Notes: generated by a model from the letters alone, not told the origin. A DNA stretch of 64,000 bases from Cyanobacterium stanieri PCC 7202 (GCA_000317655.1 CP003940.1:1240001-1304000), one strand, 5' to 3'; positions 18,195 to 27,793 are shown, counted from the first letter of the stretch. A program made the numbers and translations.

Positions 18195-19304
18195 CTAACG
18201 TTTTCTTGCCATATTCATGCCACTAACATTAGAACCTGCTAACAGCCGTTGCAACTCATCAGGTTTACTACTTTTTGCCAAGCCTTCCTCCATACTAATC
18301 ACCCCTGTTTTCACAAGGTTAGCAAGTGCTTGTTCCATGGTTTGCATACCCAATTTTACCCCTGTTTGAATAGATGAATAAATTTGCGGAGCCTTTGCTT
18401 CTCGGATCAAATTGGCGATCGCAGGGGTAACAATCATAATCTCCTGAGCCATAGCCCGTCCAAACTCTCCCGGTTTAGGATTGTGTTTTTTCGCCAAACA
18501 TTGGGCAAATACCGCTAACAAAGAGTTGGACAACATCGCCCTGATTTGGGCTTGTTCAGCGGCAGGAAAGACATCGATAATACGGTCAATAGTACCCGCC
18601 GCCGAGCTAGTGTGTAAAGTACCGAAAACGAGGTGTCCTGTTTCCGCCGCACTAATGGCTAGGGAGATAGTTTCTAAATCTCGCATCTCACCCACCAAAA
18701 TAATATCAGGATCTTCCCTTAAAGCCGCTTTTAGGGCATTGGCGAAACTCTTGGTATCTTCTCCTTTTTGTCTTTGGTGGAAAAGACTATTTACATTAGG
18801 GAAAACGTACTCAATGGGATCTTCTACCGTTAAAATATGTTCAGCACGGGTACGATTAATTAAATCTAACATCGCCGCTAGGGTAGTAGTTTTACCCGAA
18901 CCCGTTTGCCCCGTCACCAAAATTAAACCCCGGGGGCGGTTGGTCATTTCTTTAATAATATCAGGGAGTCCTAGTTGATCAAAGTTAGGAATTTTAGAAG
19001 ATAATGCCCTTAAACAGGCGGCATAACATCCCCTTTCCTTATAAACATTTACCCGAAAACGAGCCAACCCCTTCACTCCATAAGAACAATCCAACTCCCA
19101 GTTTTGCTCAAGAGTTTTACGTTGGGTGTTATTCAACATACTGAAAATCAGCTTTTGACATTCTTGGGGGCTTAAAGGGTCTTCTCCGATGGGGGTTAGT
19201 TTACCACTGATACGAAAGTAAACGGGGGCCCCTGCTTGGATGTGCATATCTGAGCCGCCCATTTCCACCAATTGCTCCATCAAGTCTTCTATCATTAAAT
19301 CCAT
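18195..19304 (-). CDS. pilT: Type IV pilus retraction ATPase PilT
   Basis: The 369-residue protein is a hexameric secretion ATPase of the PilT type. It has an N-terminal PAS-like part (GGSDMHIQAGAPVYFRISGK), Walker A GQTGSGKTTT (about 133-142), an Asp box (TVEDPIEYV), Walker B (DPDIILVGEMRDLETI), and HTSSAAGTIDRIIDVFP, which is characteristic of PilT. It powers pilus retraction for twitching and DNA uptake at the inner-membrane face. The length is normal. No pilB or pilC neighbour is present, so it stands alone here. The short Met-Asp start was kept because it gives the usual N-terminus. Confidence 0.93.
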   Translation of the reverse strand: MDLMIEDLMEQLVEMGGSDMHIQAGAPVYFRISGKLTPIGEDPLSPQECQKLIFSMLNNTQRKTLEQNWELDCSYGVKGLARFRVNVYKERGCYAACLRALSSKIPNFDQLGLPDIIKEMTNRPRGLILVTGQTGSGKTTTLAAMLDLINRTRAEHILTVEDPIEYVFPNVNSLFHQRQKGEDTKSFANALKAALREDPDIILVGEMRDLETISLAISAAETGHLVFGTLHTSSAAGTIDRIIDVFPAAEQAQIRAMLSNSLLAVFAQCLAKKHNPKPGEFGRAMAQEIMIVTPAIANLIREAKAPQIYSSIQTGVKLGMQTMEQALANLVKTGVISMEEGLAKSSKPDELQRLLAGSNVSGMNMARKR

Positions 19305-19430
19305 GGACTCTTTCTCCTCATGATTTCTTTACTCTAATATATCTATGCTTCCCTTGATTTTGATTAATTACTCATAAACATTAATATTTAACTCGAGTTC
19401 GGGATAACATTTTTAGTCTTTACAAATAAA

Positions 19431-19483
19431 GGTGTCAGGTATCGGGTATCAGGTGTCAGGTATCAGGTATCAGGTGTTAGGTT
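19431..19483. repeat. Short tandem repeat GGTATCAGGTGTC type
   Basis: Seven to eight imperfect 8-bp units of the form GGTGTCAG/GGTATCAG stand side by side between pilT and pstB. A shorter array of the same unit is at 35414-35430. This resembles the short tandemly repeated repetitive sequences of cyanobacteria. A related stretch of ACCTGCCACCTGCAACCTG type follows at 19571-19596. Confidence 0.85.
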
Positions 19484-19596
19484 AAAGAATTTACAAAAAG
19501 TCTATGTTAGGGGTTGATGAAAAAGTGGGGTCATGAGGGAGAATTGACAATGAACAATGAACAAACTATGACCTGCCACCTGCAACCTGCCGCCTG

Positions 19597-19636
19597 AAAC
19601 CTGTACGGACGTACCATGTTACGTCCGTACAGGTTT
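19597..19636 (-). terminator. 17-bp perfect inverted repeat after pstB
   Basis: Arms AAACCTGTACGGACGTA and its exact complement enclose a six-base loop, 9 bp beyond the pstB stop. The strong stem followed by AT-rich sequence suits a transcription terminator. The sequence also looks like a mobile palindromic repeat recruited to that position. Confidence 0.75.
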
Positions 19637-19645
19637 AAAATACTT

Positions 19646-20455
19646 TTAGCCAAAACGTCCACTGACATATTGCTGAGTGGCTTCTTCGGCTGGATTTTGA
19701 AATATATTTTCGGTTTTATCGTATTCCACCAAATAACCTAATTTTCCGCCCCCTCCTTCAACGCTACGGGCATTAAAAAAGGCGGTTAAGTCTGACACCC
19801 TCGAAGCCTGTTGCATATTGTGGGTAACAATGACGATGGTATAGTTACGTTTTAATTCATGGATAGATTCCTCTACCTTGAGGGTGGAAATGGGATCTAG
19901 AGCAGAGCAGGGTTCATCCATTAAAATAACATCAGGTTGAATGGCAATGGTACGGGCGATACATAGACGCTGTTGTTGTCCCCCAGAAAGGGCTAAACCG
20001 CTCTGTTTTAGTTTATCTTTCACCTCATCCCATACGGCAGCTTTACGCAAAGAATCTTCTACTAAGTCATCCATATTTCCTTTATAACCATTGAGTCTGG
20101 CACCCCAGGCGACATTTTCATAGATGGATTTGGGGAAGGGGTTAGGTTTTTGGAATACCATACCAATTCTAGATCTTAAACCCACAGGATCTACAGATTT
20201 GGCATAAATATCTTTACCTTTGAAGGTGATTCTACCTTTAACTCTAGCACTGGCGACTAAGTCATTCATACGGTTGATACATCTAAGGATGGTACTTTTG
20301 CCACATCCAGAAGGCCCGATGAAGGCTACGGCGTTATTTTTGGGGATGTCTAGGTTTACCCCCGCTACGGCTTTATGGGTGCCGTAATATACATCTACGT
20401 TTTCGATCTGAACTACGGGTTCTTGTGCTATGTTCTTATCTAGTTCTAGACTCAT
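19646..20455 (-). CDS. pstB: Phosphate ABC transporter ATP-binding protein
   Basis: The 269-residue ATPase has Walker [10 protein letters not shown] (about 43-51), the signature [16 protein letters not shown] (about 156-171), Walker [14 protein letters not shown] and the switch His in [15 protein letters not shown]. The RCINRMNDL motif and [10 protein letters not shown]-type insert are typical of PstB. It energises high-affinity phosphate import through PstC/PstA, which are not in this window. Upstream is a divergent glycosyltransferase gene, so pstB is transcribed alone or is the end of a rearranged pst operon. Two PstS-like proteins lie at 60.4-62.5 kb. Confidence 0.94.
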   Translation of the reverse strand: MSLELDKNIAQEPVVQIENVDVYYGTHKAVAGVNLDIPKNNAVAFIGPSGCGKSTILRCINRMNDLVASARVKGRITFKGKDIYAKSVDPVGLRSRIGMVFQKPNPFPKSIYENVAWGARLNGYKGNMDDLVEDSLRKAAVWDEVKDKLKQSGLALSGGQQQRLCIARTIAIQPDVILMDEPCSALDPISTLKVEESIHELKRNYTIVIVTHNMQQASRVSDLTAFFNARSVEGGGGKLGYLVEYDKTENIFQNPAEEATQQYVSGRFG

Positions 20456-20627
20456 GATTATTTTTAGTAATTAAAATACGGTGTTAAATCTTTTCGATGG
20501 GGCTAAAGTTAAACTAAACTATTGTAAAGCTCTGACTAAATGTAAAAATACAATATAAATTTACAGTAATTATAGTCTGAGTGTAGCGATTATAAGTTAA
20601 GACTAAATTAACAAAGTTGAGAATCTG

Positions 20628-21821
20628 ATGACTAATATTGCCCTATGTATGATTGTTAAAAACGAGGCGAAGTCTTTGCCTAATTGTCTTAATAGTGTCA
20701 AGGATTTTGTGGCGGAGATGGTAATTGTCGATACGGGTTCGACGGATGATACTAGGGAGGTGGCGCAGGGTTTTGGTGCGAAGGTGGTGGATTATGAGTG
20801 GAATAATAATTTTGCGGATGCTCGTAATTTTGGTTTGGGTTTTGTGGAGTCGGATTGGGTTTTGGTGTTGGATGCGGATGAGGTTTTTAATGGGGAGGTT
20901 TTTCCTGCCATACAAAAGGCGGTAGGGAAGGATGATAATTTAGTGGTGAATTTGATTCGTCATGAGGTGGGGGCGAATTCTTCTCCTTATTCGTTGTTGT
21001 CTCGTTTGTTTCGTCGTCATCCTCAGATTAATTTTTCTCGTCCTTATCATGCTTTAATTGATGATGCGGTGGAGGGTTTACTCAAGGAGGAAAGCCATTG
21101 GCAGGTGGTGGATTTGGCTCAAGTGGCGATCGCCCATTATGGTTATCAACCTGCTATTATTGAGGCACAGGATAAGGCACAGAGGGGAAGAGTTGCCATG
21201 GAGTCTTATCTGAAGGATAATCCCAATGATAGTTATGTGTGCAGTAAGTTGGGGGCATTATATCTGCAGTTGGGGGAGAAAAAGAAGGGTTTAAAGTTAT
21301 TGACGAAGGGGTTAAAGTTACATGGTAGTAGTCCTGCGGTTACGTTTGAGTTACACTATCATCTAGCTAATGCTTTGGTAAGGGATAATCAGATTGATTC
21401 GGCGATTAAACATTACGAAAAAGCCATCGCTCTTCCCCTTTTACCGATCATAAAATTGGGGGCATATCATAATTATGCTAGTTTATCTTATCAACAAAAG
21501 GAATATCTAAGGGCGATCGAGTTATACCAAGAATGCCTAAAAATCCAGCCTGATTTTGCTCTGGTTTACTACAATCTAGGTTTATGTTACAAAGCCTTGG
21601 GGCGTAATTTCAAAGCCATTACTGCCTATCAGACTGCCATTAAACTTAATCCCACCGATGCCTATGCTTATCAAAATCTGGGGTTATTGTTATATAGACA
21701 GGCTCAATATGAAGATAGTCAGAAAGCCTTACAACAGGCTGTTATGTTGCACCGTCAACAAAATCCTCAATTTGCCATACAATTAGAAGAGGAGTTAAGG
21801 GCGATCGGTTTTTCGTTTTAG
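20628..21821 (+). CDS. Glycosyltransferase family 2 with C-terminal TPR repeats
   Basis: The 397-residue protein begins with a GT2 domain (IALCMIVKNEAKSLPNCLNS, IVDTGSTDDT, then the DxD motif in WVLVLDADEVF) lacking a signal peptide. From about residue 220 it carries four to five tetratricopeptide repeats (for example ALVYYNLGLCYKALGRNFKA and AYAYQNLGLLLYRQAQYEDS). Such fusions are common in cyanobacteria as protein- or glycan-linked glycosyltransferases organised by the TPR. It is divergent from pstB. The acceptor is unknown. Confidence 0.88.
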   Translation: MTNIALCMIVKNEAKSLPNCLNSVKDFVAEMVIVDTGSTDDTREVAQGFGAKVVDYEWNNNFADARNFGLGFVESDWVLVLDADEVFNGEVFPAIQKAVGKDDNLVVNLIRHEVGANSSPYSLLSRLFRRHPQINFSRPYHALIDDAVEGLLKEESHWQVVDLAQVAIAHYGYQPAIIEAQDKAQRGRVAMESYLKDNPNDSYVCSKLGALYLQLGEKKKGLKLLTKGLKLHGSSPAVTFELHYHLANALVRDNQIDSAIKHYEKAIALPLLPIIKLGAYHNYASLSYQQKEYLRAIELYQECLKIQPDFALVYYNLGLCYKALGRNFKAITAYQTAIKLNPTDAYAYQNLGLLLYRQAQYEDSQKALQQAVMLHRQQNPQFAIQLEEELRAIGFSF

Positions 21822-22200
21822 GGCGGGGAACAGGGAACGGTTAACAGGGAACAGTTTTTGATGGTTTATGGTTATCAATTGATAATCTCATCATTTTTAA
21901 CTACTTCTTAATCGTGACATTTACAAAACTCTGTATTCTTTTACTGGTAAGGGTTCAGGCGTTTTTGTATTCCTACTTTGAATCACTCCTGCCTTATGAT
22001 ACTAAATCCTTGAGAGATCGTATATCTATTTATTAACTTAAAATTGGGCTTCTCATAATCCTTAAAACTTGATATTTATAATCATTAGTAAAACACTATT
22101 CCCCGTTCCCTGTTCCCTGCCCTGATTGGTATATTATTGAAACAGGATTTAGTATGAAGGGGTATTTAGGGGGATCTAAAATTTTAATCACTCATGGCGC
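21822..22200. other. 379-bp intergenic region with inverted-repeat element
   Basis: No gene is supported. Near-complementary GGGAACAGGGAAC-type tracts lie at both ends (about 21826-21855 and 22098-22122). Inside, ATACTAAATCCT near 21997 and its exact complement AGGATTTAGTAT near 22143 enclose about 160 bp without coding potential, which looks like a small non-autonomous element. Confidence 0.5.
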
Positions 22201-23115
22201 ATGATAGAAAAGGTGACTTGGAAGGAAAAAACGGGAAATCAAAGGGATTGGCATTGGCGGGGATGGAAAATTCGCTATAGCTACCATAGAGTTAACCCAG
22301 AAAATAAAGCGAATGACATCCCTATCATCTTACTCCATGGCTTTGGGGCATCCATCGGACATTGGCGCCATAATGTACCTGTGTTGAAGGAAAATCACAC
22401 GGTTTATGCCCTTGACTTACTAGGTTTTGGGGCATCTCGCAAAGCCTATACTAATTATGATGTGACTGTGTGGTCAGAGTTGGTCTATGATTTTTGGAGA
22501 ACTTTTATTAATGTACCTGTAATTATCATCGGTAATTCCATTGGTTCATTAATTGCCCTTTATGGCACTGCCCAACATCCTGAGATGGTGCATCGGTTGG
22601 TAATGTTGAGTTTACCTGATTTATCGGCAAGGCAGAAGATGTTACCGAAGTTTGTTTTACCTGTGGTGAAAACCATAGAAAGTATCGTCGCTTCCCCTTT
22701 ACTCATTCGGCTGATATTTTTGGTTGCCCGTCAACCCAAGGTAATTCGTAAATGGTTGGGGGTTGCCTATGGGGATAAAACTGCGGTGGATGATGAATTG
22801 GTGGATATTATTGCCACTCCTCCCCAAGACAAGGGCGCTGCTCGTACTCTCATCGCCCTTACTAAGTCGGTTAATCAGTCTGATTTTTCCCTTTCTGCAA
22901 AGGATTTATTACGGCAGGTTAACATTCCTATGTTACTACTTTGGGGTAAGGGCGATCGCTTCATACCTCCTACCATTGCCCCCCAACTTGCCTCTGTTAA
23001 TCCTTTAATTACTCTCAACTTATTAGATGGATTAGGACATTGTCTCCATGATGAAAAACCTGATTTATTTCACCGTATTTTATTTGACTGGTTGAAAACT
23101 ATTCATAAGAAATAA
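22201..23115 (+). CDS. Alpha/beta-fold hydrolase, GNSIGS type
   Basis: The 304-residue hydrolase has an HG oxyanion motif in ILLHGFGASIGHW, the nucleophile Ser113 in GNSIGS, the acid in LWGKGDRFIP and the His in DGLGHCLHDEKPD. The cap helices lie between about residues 135 and 225. It is clearly related to the hydrolase at 6135-7022 (shared HGFGAS-x-x-HW, DLLGFG and GNSxG). No signal peptide is seen. The substrate is unknown. Upstream is an AT-rich gap carrying repeats, and downstream is a convergent gene 29 bp away. Confidence 0.88.
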   Translation: MIEKVTWKEKTGNQRDWHWRGWKIRYSYHRVNPENKANDIPIILLHGFGASIGHWRHNVPVLKENHTVYALDLLGFGASRKAYTNYDVTVWSELVYDFWRTFINVPVIIIGNSIGSLIALYGTAQHPEMVHRLVMLSLPDLSARQKMLPKFVLPVVKTIESIVASPLLIRLIFLVARQPKVIRKWLGVAYGDKTAVDDELVDIIATPPQDKGAARTLIALTKSVNQSDFSLSAKDLLRQVNIPMLLLWGKGDRFIPPTIAPQLASVNPLITLNLLDGLGHCLHDEKPDLFHRILFDWLKTIHKK

Positions 23116-23144
23116 TATGACAATGCCCTAATATATTATTGTTC

Positions 23145-23651
23145 TTAACTTTCGGTTTCAGGTAACTTAGAAGAATGATGATTAATAATTAACCATTCAC
23201 TACCATCCCAAGTGTAAGTGTAGCTGTAACGAGCCTGTACTTCCTCCCCTGTTTTATTAAAAGTAAAAGTATATAATCCACTATCAACAGCCGTATTACA
23301 ACCGATAAAAATAGTTCTTTGGTCAATAGTTCCTATGGGTTTATTTTCCAAAAATCTTTCAAAATATTCTATTTTATCCTCTGTATTTAATTTTGGATTA
23401 TTAGAAACCGTCGCCAAAAGAATAGCATTTTCTGCATAGTTAGTAACTACATTTTCGGGATTACCCGTACCCAAAGATTCATTCCAGCGATCAAATAAAG
23501 AGGCAATGTCTTCCTCTGTGACTCTTTCACAAATGGCGTTGGTTGTCTCTACCTCAGCATCAGCTTCATAATCTTGAGCAAAGGTAGCAGGAACATTCAT
23601 CCCCAATGTTAATAAAGAACTACACAAGCCTAAAAGAGATAGTATTTTCAT
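23145..23651 (-). CDS. Exported SnoaL/CaMKII-association-domain-like protein (SgcJ/EcaC type)
   Basis: The 168-residue protein has a signal peptide (about residues 1-25, cleavage near TFA-QDY) and one NTF2-like domain. Its motifs (LFDRWNESLGTGNPENVV, ILLATVSN, KPIGTIDQRTIFIGCNTA, YSYTYTWDGSEWLIINHHSS) match the SgcJ/EcaC or CaMKII-association subgroup of the fold. These are small periplasmic or secreted dimers of unknown ligand. It converges with the hydrolase gene, and the regions do not suggest an operon. Confidence 0.78.
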   Translation of the reverse strand: MKILSLLGLCSSLLTLGMNVPATFAQDYEADAEVETTNAICERVTEEDIASLFDRWNESLGTGNPENVVTNYAENAILLATVSNNPKLNTEDKIEYFERFLENKPIGTIDQRTIFIGCNTAVDSGLYTFTFNKTGEEVQARYSYTYTWDGSEWLIINHHSSKLPETES

Positions 23652-24079
23652 TTATTTTACTTCCTAAAATTTCGCATAAAATTATAACACGTTAATATTT
23701 CTGAAAATTGATGGAGGGGATCAAGCAAAAAATACTTATTTTGATTAATCTCTTTTTTTTCACTAATAATATTATTTGTGTAACTTTATATTAAAAAGGG
23801 CATTTTAGCTAGGCTTTTCTCCCGTGTATGGTGTATAATTAAATAATGGGAATATATCTGTTAATAATCAAAAATAGTCAGATTTCCATTATTAACAACC
23901 TACTCTCATTATCTTCTATTTGAGGGCAAAAGGCAAGAAAAAAAGGGTTTTTTGTAACAATTGTTAACAAAAAAAATTAAGCATAAATATTAACAACCGA
24001 TCGCACTTAATTTGTATATTATAAAATAGGTGTTAGGCTAAAGAGTAGCGAGACAAAGATAATAATCAGATAACGCCCC
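23652..24079. other. 428-bp intergenic region upstream of the GH57 gene
   Basis: No coding sequence is supported. It contains a 12-bp perfect palindrome TAACAATTGTTA (23955-23966) overlapping a second, TTGTTAACAA (23961-23970). Possible -10 boxes are TATAAT near 23835 and TATAAAAT near 24020. The palindromes could be an operator for the downstream gene. Confidence 0.45.
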
Positions 24080-26623
24080 ATGACTACAGTTACCGCAATA
24101 AACCCTAATAAATTAACCCTTGAAAGACAAGAAAATACCCTCAACACAGCTACAGGAATATATGTAACCGTCCATGGGCATTTTTACCAACCGCCCCGAG
24201 AGAATCCTTACTTAAATGCCATTGAGCGTCAACCGAGCGCCCAACCGTTCCATGATTGGAATGAGAGAATTTTCCATGAATGCTATCGCAACAACGTGTA
24301 TGCCCGTATATACAACGATCAAGGGCAAATTGTCGGCATCGTCAACAACTTTGAATATTTGAGCTTCAATATTGGTGCAACCTTGATGTCGTGGTTAGAA
24401 AAATATGATCGAGAAATTTATCAAAAAATCACCGAAGCGGATAGGGCTAGTTGTGAGCGGCTCAATGGTCATGGAAATGCGATCGCCCAGGTATATAATC
24501 ATATTATCCTGCCCCTAGCCAACGAAAGGGATAAATATACCCAAGTACGCTGGGGAATCACCGACTTTTATCAACGTTTTGGTCGTCATCCCGAAGGAAT
24601 GTGGTTAGCCGAAACCGCCGTGGATTATCCCACCCTAGGAGTATTAATCGATGAGGGCATAAAATTCATTATCCTAGCCCCCAGTCAAGCCAAAAAATGT
24701 CGCCCTATGAATGCCGATGGTACCACAGGGGAATGGTTAGAAGTAGGAGGAGGACAAATCGATCCTACCCGCCCCTATAGATGTTATGTTAAAGGACATG
24801 GTCACATTGACATATTCTTTTACGATGGCCCCATTTCAGGGGATATGGGCTTTGGAGATGTGTTATCCAGCAGTCATAACTTTTATTCCCGTCTCAAGTT
24901 AGCCGTAAGAGGAGATGAACGTCAATCTCAATTAATTTCTGTTGCCACCGATGGGGAAACCTTTGGACACCACAAAAGAGACACCGAAAGATGTATCGCC
25001 TATGCCTTTACGAGGGAATTTCCGCAACAGGGATGGAATGTTACCAACTATGCCCATTATCTTAGCCTAGTAGAACCCACTTGGGAAGTAGAACTTAAAT
25101 CCGTTACCGCTTGGAGTTGCTCCCATGGGGTGGATAGATGGCAGGATGACTGTGGCTGTGGAGGGGGTGGTGGTTTTCACCAAAAATGGCGCCGCCCCTT
25201 GCGTGATAGTCTCAACTGGCTACGGGATGAGTTGACGAAGGTATATAAAGAAGTTGCCCCCAGTTATTTTGCCGATATTTGGAAGGCAAGGGATGAGTAT
25301 GTAGAGGTTATTTTAGATCGTAGTTTGGAAAATGTAGAAAGATTTTTGGCAAAACATAGTCCTCAATCTTTACCCCCCTCTGAGCAAGTGGATGCTTTGC
25401 GGTTGTTGGAGATGCAACGCCATTCTTTGTTAATGTTCACCAGTTGCGGATGGTTTTTTGAAGAAATTTCCCGCCCCGAGGGTACACAAATATTACGTTA
25501 TGCTTCAAGGGCCATTGAGTTGGCAGGGGAAATTTCGGGCATTCAGTTGGAAAAGCAGTTTATTAAACGTCTAAAAAAAGCCCCTAGTAATGTAGAAAGT
25601 TTTGGTGATGGGGGAGAGGTATATTTACAGTCGGTAATTCCCAATCAAATTACCCTCAAACAGGTGGCGGCACATTATGCCATTAGTTCTTTATATACTA
25701 ATTATTCTACGGACGAAACTATCTATTGTTATGATGCCCATCAGTTGGATTATCAAAAACAGCAAATTGGTTCGTTGACTTTGGCAGTAGGACAGCTTAA
25801 ACTCACTTCTCAGATTACTTGGGAAAGTACCCATTATGTTTTTGGGGTGATTCATCTAGGGGGTTGGGATTTCCATTGCTGTATTCAGCCTTTTACCAGT
25901 CGCTTGGCTTATAGTCAGATTAAGTCTCAGTTATTTTCTGCCCTCAAGGATATGAGTGTGGTGGAGGTGATTTTGTTGATGAGTGATTTATTTGGTAATC
26001 AGTCTTTTGATTTACAACAAATTTTCGGCGAGGAAAGGTTGATTATCCGTGATAGGTTGATGGAAACTACGAAAAAACACCTTGATCAACTTTATACACA
26101 GGTATATCGTGATAATTATAGTATCCTCCTTGCTTATTATCGGGATGATGTGCCTGTACCTCAAGAGTTGCAAGTGGCGGCACAGGTAGCAATTTCCTAT
26201 CGTTGTACTCAGGTAATTCAGGAGTTGGCTACTAAATGCCCTGTTTCTTGTAATGTGGAGGGTTATTTGATGGAGTTAGAGGCGATCGCCCTTGAGGCAG
26301 ATCATTTAAACTGTAAGTTAGAGGTACCAGAAGCGAAAGTGACTTTGGAGAAATTAATGGGGGATTTTCTTTCCCAAATTTTGGATGGTACTTCTATCCA
26401 TACCATTGAGCATGATATTGATACCATTAAGAGTATTATTGATATAGGTAAACTGTTAAAAATTGACCTTTGTTTAAATCGGGCACAAGAACAGTTATAC
26501 TTTTTTGTTCATCAAAAATCCATTGAGAGTATCATTGAACAAGAAGTATCTATGCCCCATAGTCCTAAGTTGCGATCGCTCTTTAAACTTGGAGAATATT
26601 TATCAGTGTATTGTGGTAAATAA
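24080..26623 (+). CDS. Glycoside hydrolase family 57 protein with DUF3536
   Basis: The 847-residue protein opens with the GH57 signature VHGHFYQPPRENPYL (about residues 31-45), followed by WLAETAVDYPTL (likely nucleophile Glu) and VATDGETFGHHKR (acid). The C-terminal half (from about residue 480) is the DUF3536 extension usually attached to this cyanobacterial group. It probably acts on glycogen-type alpha-glucan in the cytoplasm. The precise activity (amylase, glucanotransferase or branching) is not set by sequence. The start was chosen because it is the first ATG of an uninterrupted frame. A second, distinct GH57 enzyme lies at 45315-46913. Confidence 0.88.
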   Translation: MTTVTAINPNKLTLERQENTLNTATGIYVTVHGHFYQPPRENPYLNAIERQPSAQPFHDWNERIFHECYRNNVYARIYNDQGQIVGIVNNFEYLSFNIGATLMSWLEKYDREIYQKITEADRASCERLNGHGNAIAQVYNHIILPLANERDKYTQVRWGITDFYQRFGRHPEGMWLAETAVDYPTLGVLIDEGIKFIILAPSQAKKCRPMNADGTTGEWLEVGGGQIDPTRPYRCYVKGHGHIDIFFYDGPISGDMGFGDVLSSSHNFYSRLKLAVRGDERQSQLISVATDGETFGHHKRDTERCIAYAFTREFPQQGWNVTNYAHYLSLVEPTWEVELKSVTAWSCSHGVDRWQDDCGCGGGGGFHQKWRRPLRDSLNWLRDELTKVYKEVAPSYFADIWKARDEYVEVILDRSLENVERFLAKHSPQSLPPSEQVDALRLLEMQRHSLLMFTSCGWFFEEISRPEGTQILRYASRAIELAGEISGIQLEKQFIKRLKKAPSNVESFGDGGEVYLQSVIPNQITLKQVAAHYAISSLYTNYSTDETIYCYDAHQLDYQKQQIGSLTLAVGQLKLTSQITWESTHYVFGVIHLGGWDFHCCIQPFTSRLAYSQIKSQLFSALKDMSVVEVILLMSDLFGNQSFDLQQIFGEERLIIRDRLMETTKKHLDQLYTQVYRDNYSILLAYYRDDVPVPQELQVAAQVAISYRCTQVIQELATKCPVSCNVEGYLMELEAIALEADHLNCKLEVPEAKVTLEKLMGDFLSQILDGTSIHTIEHDIDTIKSIIDIGKLLKIDLCLNRAQEQLYFFVHQKSIESIIEQEVSMPHSPKLRSLFKLGEYLSVYCGK

Positions 26624-26841
26624 AGTCACCCATAGCCCATAAGATTGCTATCCAAGCTCCCAAAAAAATCTAGAGTAGAGAATCATTGCTCAAACTCTCT
26701 AGCATTATGGGGGTTTGATGGCTACGCAAATTTTTTTAACGATTCCTAGAATTTCACACAGCACAAGCGTTATGTTATTAGTTATAGATAACAATAATAA
26801 TTAATTAAAAGGAAAAAACTAATAAAAGGAATAATTTAATT

Positions 26842-27054
26842 ATGGGAGAAGCTAAACGCAGACAAAAGAATTTAGGCGAAGAATATGGCAAGGAGGAGAG
26901 GGTTGTTTCTTGGTTTCCTCTTACCAAAACTCAGGCTTCTGATGCTTATAAGTTAACCACTAGAGGGGCATGGGTAGGTATTATTTCCCTCGGTATCACT
27001 TGGGTGATTATTCGTTTTGTGGGCCCTGCTTTTGGATGGTGGGAAGTTAATTGA
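26842..27054 (+). CDS. DUF2839 small membrane protein
   Basis: The 70-residue protein has a basic head (MGEAKRRQKNLGEEYG) and one C-terminal membrane helix (GAWVGIISLGITWVIIRFVG), matching the cyanobacteria-restricted DUF2839 family. The function is unknown. It is preceded by AGGA-type sequence and sits alone between two unrelated genes. Confidence 0.85.
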   Translation: MGEAKRRQKNLGEEYGKEERVVSWFPLTKTQASDAYKLTTRGAWVGIISLGITWVIIRFVGPAFGWWEVN

Positions 27055-27080
27055 TAATGGATAATGGATAATTGATAATT
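27050..27080. repeat. Degenerate ATTGATAATGGATA repeats
   Basis: Tandem 7-bp-related units (TTGATAA, TGGATAA) overlap the end of the DUF2839 gene. Inverted copies of the same units lie at 27966-28003, so the gene at 27287-27793 is bracketed by complementary repeats. Confidence 0.75.
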
Positions 27081-27173
27081 ACGAGGTTTAAAACTTTAAA
27101 TGGAGTATCAAAACATTCGTTTTTTACTATCAAGTAAATCTTTCTTAGACTTCTCCATAAATAATTTTTCGTT

Positions 27174-27200
27174 GGCTTGTAGTAAAGGCTTTAGCTTTTA
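27174..27200. repeat. REP-like half palindrome
   Basis: CTTGTAGTAAAGGCTTTAGC resembles the left half of the REP palindrome beside the transposase at 56400 (TTCGTAGTGAGGGCTTTAGC). It is probably a decayed single REP, and no transposase is adjacent. Confidence 0.55.
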
Positions 27201-27286
27201 AAATGCCTATTATTGGAGATGTCAAAGACAGAGGGGTAAAGATTTAAAGGAAAGAAAAAAATTCAGATAATTTTTAATATATACAA

Positions 27287-27793
27287 ATGAATTATTTAAT
27301 CGCAGTATTATCCGATAGAATTAAAGCGGAGGAGGCTTACACGGCTCTGGAAAAGGCTGATATTCCCCTCAAACAGGTATCGATTTTGGGTAAGGGTTAT
27401 AAAACCGCTGATGAGTTTGGATTTCTTGACCCTAATAAACAAGGGCGCGAAAATGCTATTAGGATGGCATATTGGTTGATTCCTTTTGGTTTTTTTGGGG
27501 GTTATACTTTTGATGCTATTACTGGTTTAGATACTTTTGCATGGGCTGGTGAGCCTTTTAACCATATTATAGGTGGTTTTTTAGGGGCGATCGGTGGTGC
27601 TATGGGTAGTTTTTTTGTCGGTGGTAGTGGTAGTTTATTACAGGGGGCTAGTGATGATTTACCCTATCGCAATCGCTTAAATGCTGGAAAGTATCTGATT
27701 GTGGTGCAAGGGGATGATTTTATAAAAAATAAAGCTACTCTTATTTTACAATCCCTCAAACCTGAAAATTTACAAGGTTATGTGGAAAATTGA
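27287..27793 (+). CDS. Conserved hypothetical protein, general-stress-like with two hydrophobic segments
   Basis: The 168-residue protein starts with a compact alpha/beta part (NYLIAVLSDRIKAEEAYTAL, PLKQVSILGKGY), then hydrophobic Gly-rich segments (about 66-80 and 99-120, including GGFLGAIGGAMGSFFVGG), then returns to a short soluble part (LNAGKYLIVVQGDDF). The plan resembles cyanobacterial proteins related to general stress protein YflT-like domains. The function is unknown. It is bracketed by complementary short repeats, which may only reflect their abundance in intergenic DNA here. Confidence 0.7.
   Translation: MNYLIAVLSDRIKAEEAYTALEKADIPLKQVSILGKGYKTADEFGFLDPNKQGRENAIRMAYWLIPFGFFGGYTFDAITGLDTFAWAGEPFNHIIGGFLGAIGGAMGSFFVGGSGSLLQGASDDLPYRNRLNAGKYLIVVQGDDFIKNKATLILQSLKPENLQGYVEN

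Noticed and set aside
23951-23970. NtcA site upstream of the GH57 gene
   Set aside because: The spacing fits but the right half is TAA rather than TAC and no suitable -10 lies at the usual distance; kept only as an unknown palindrome.
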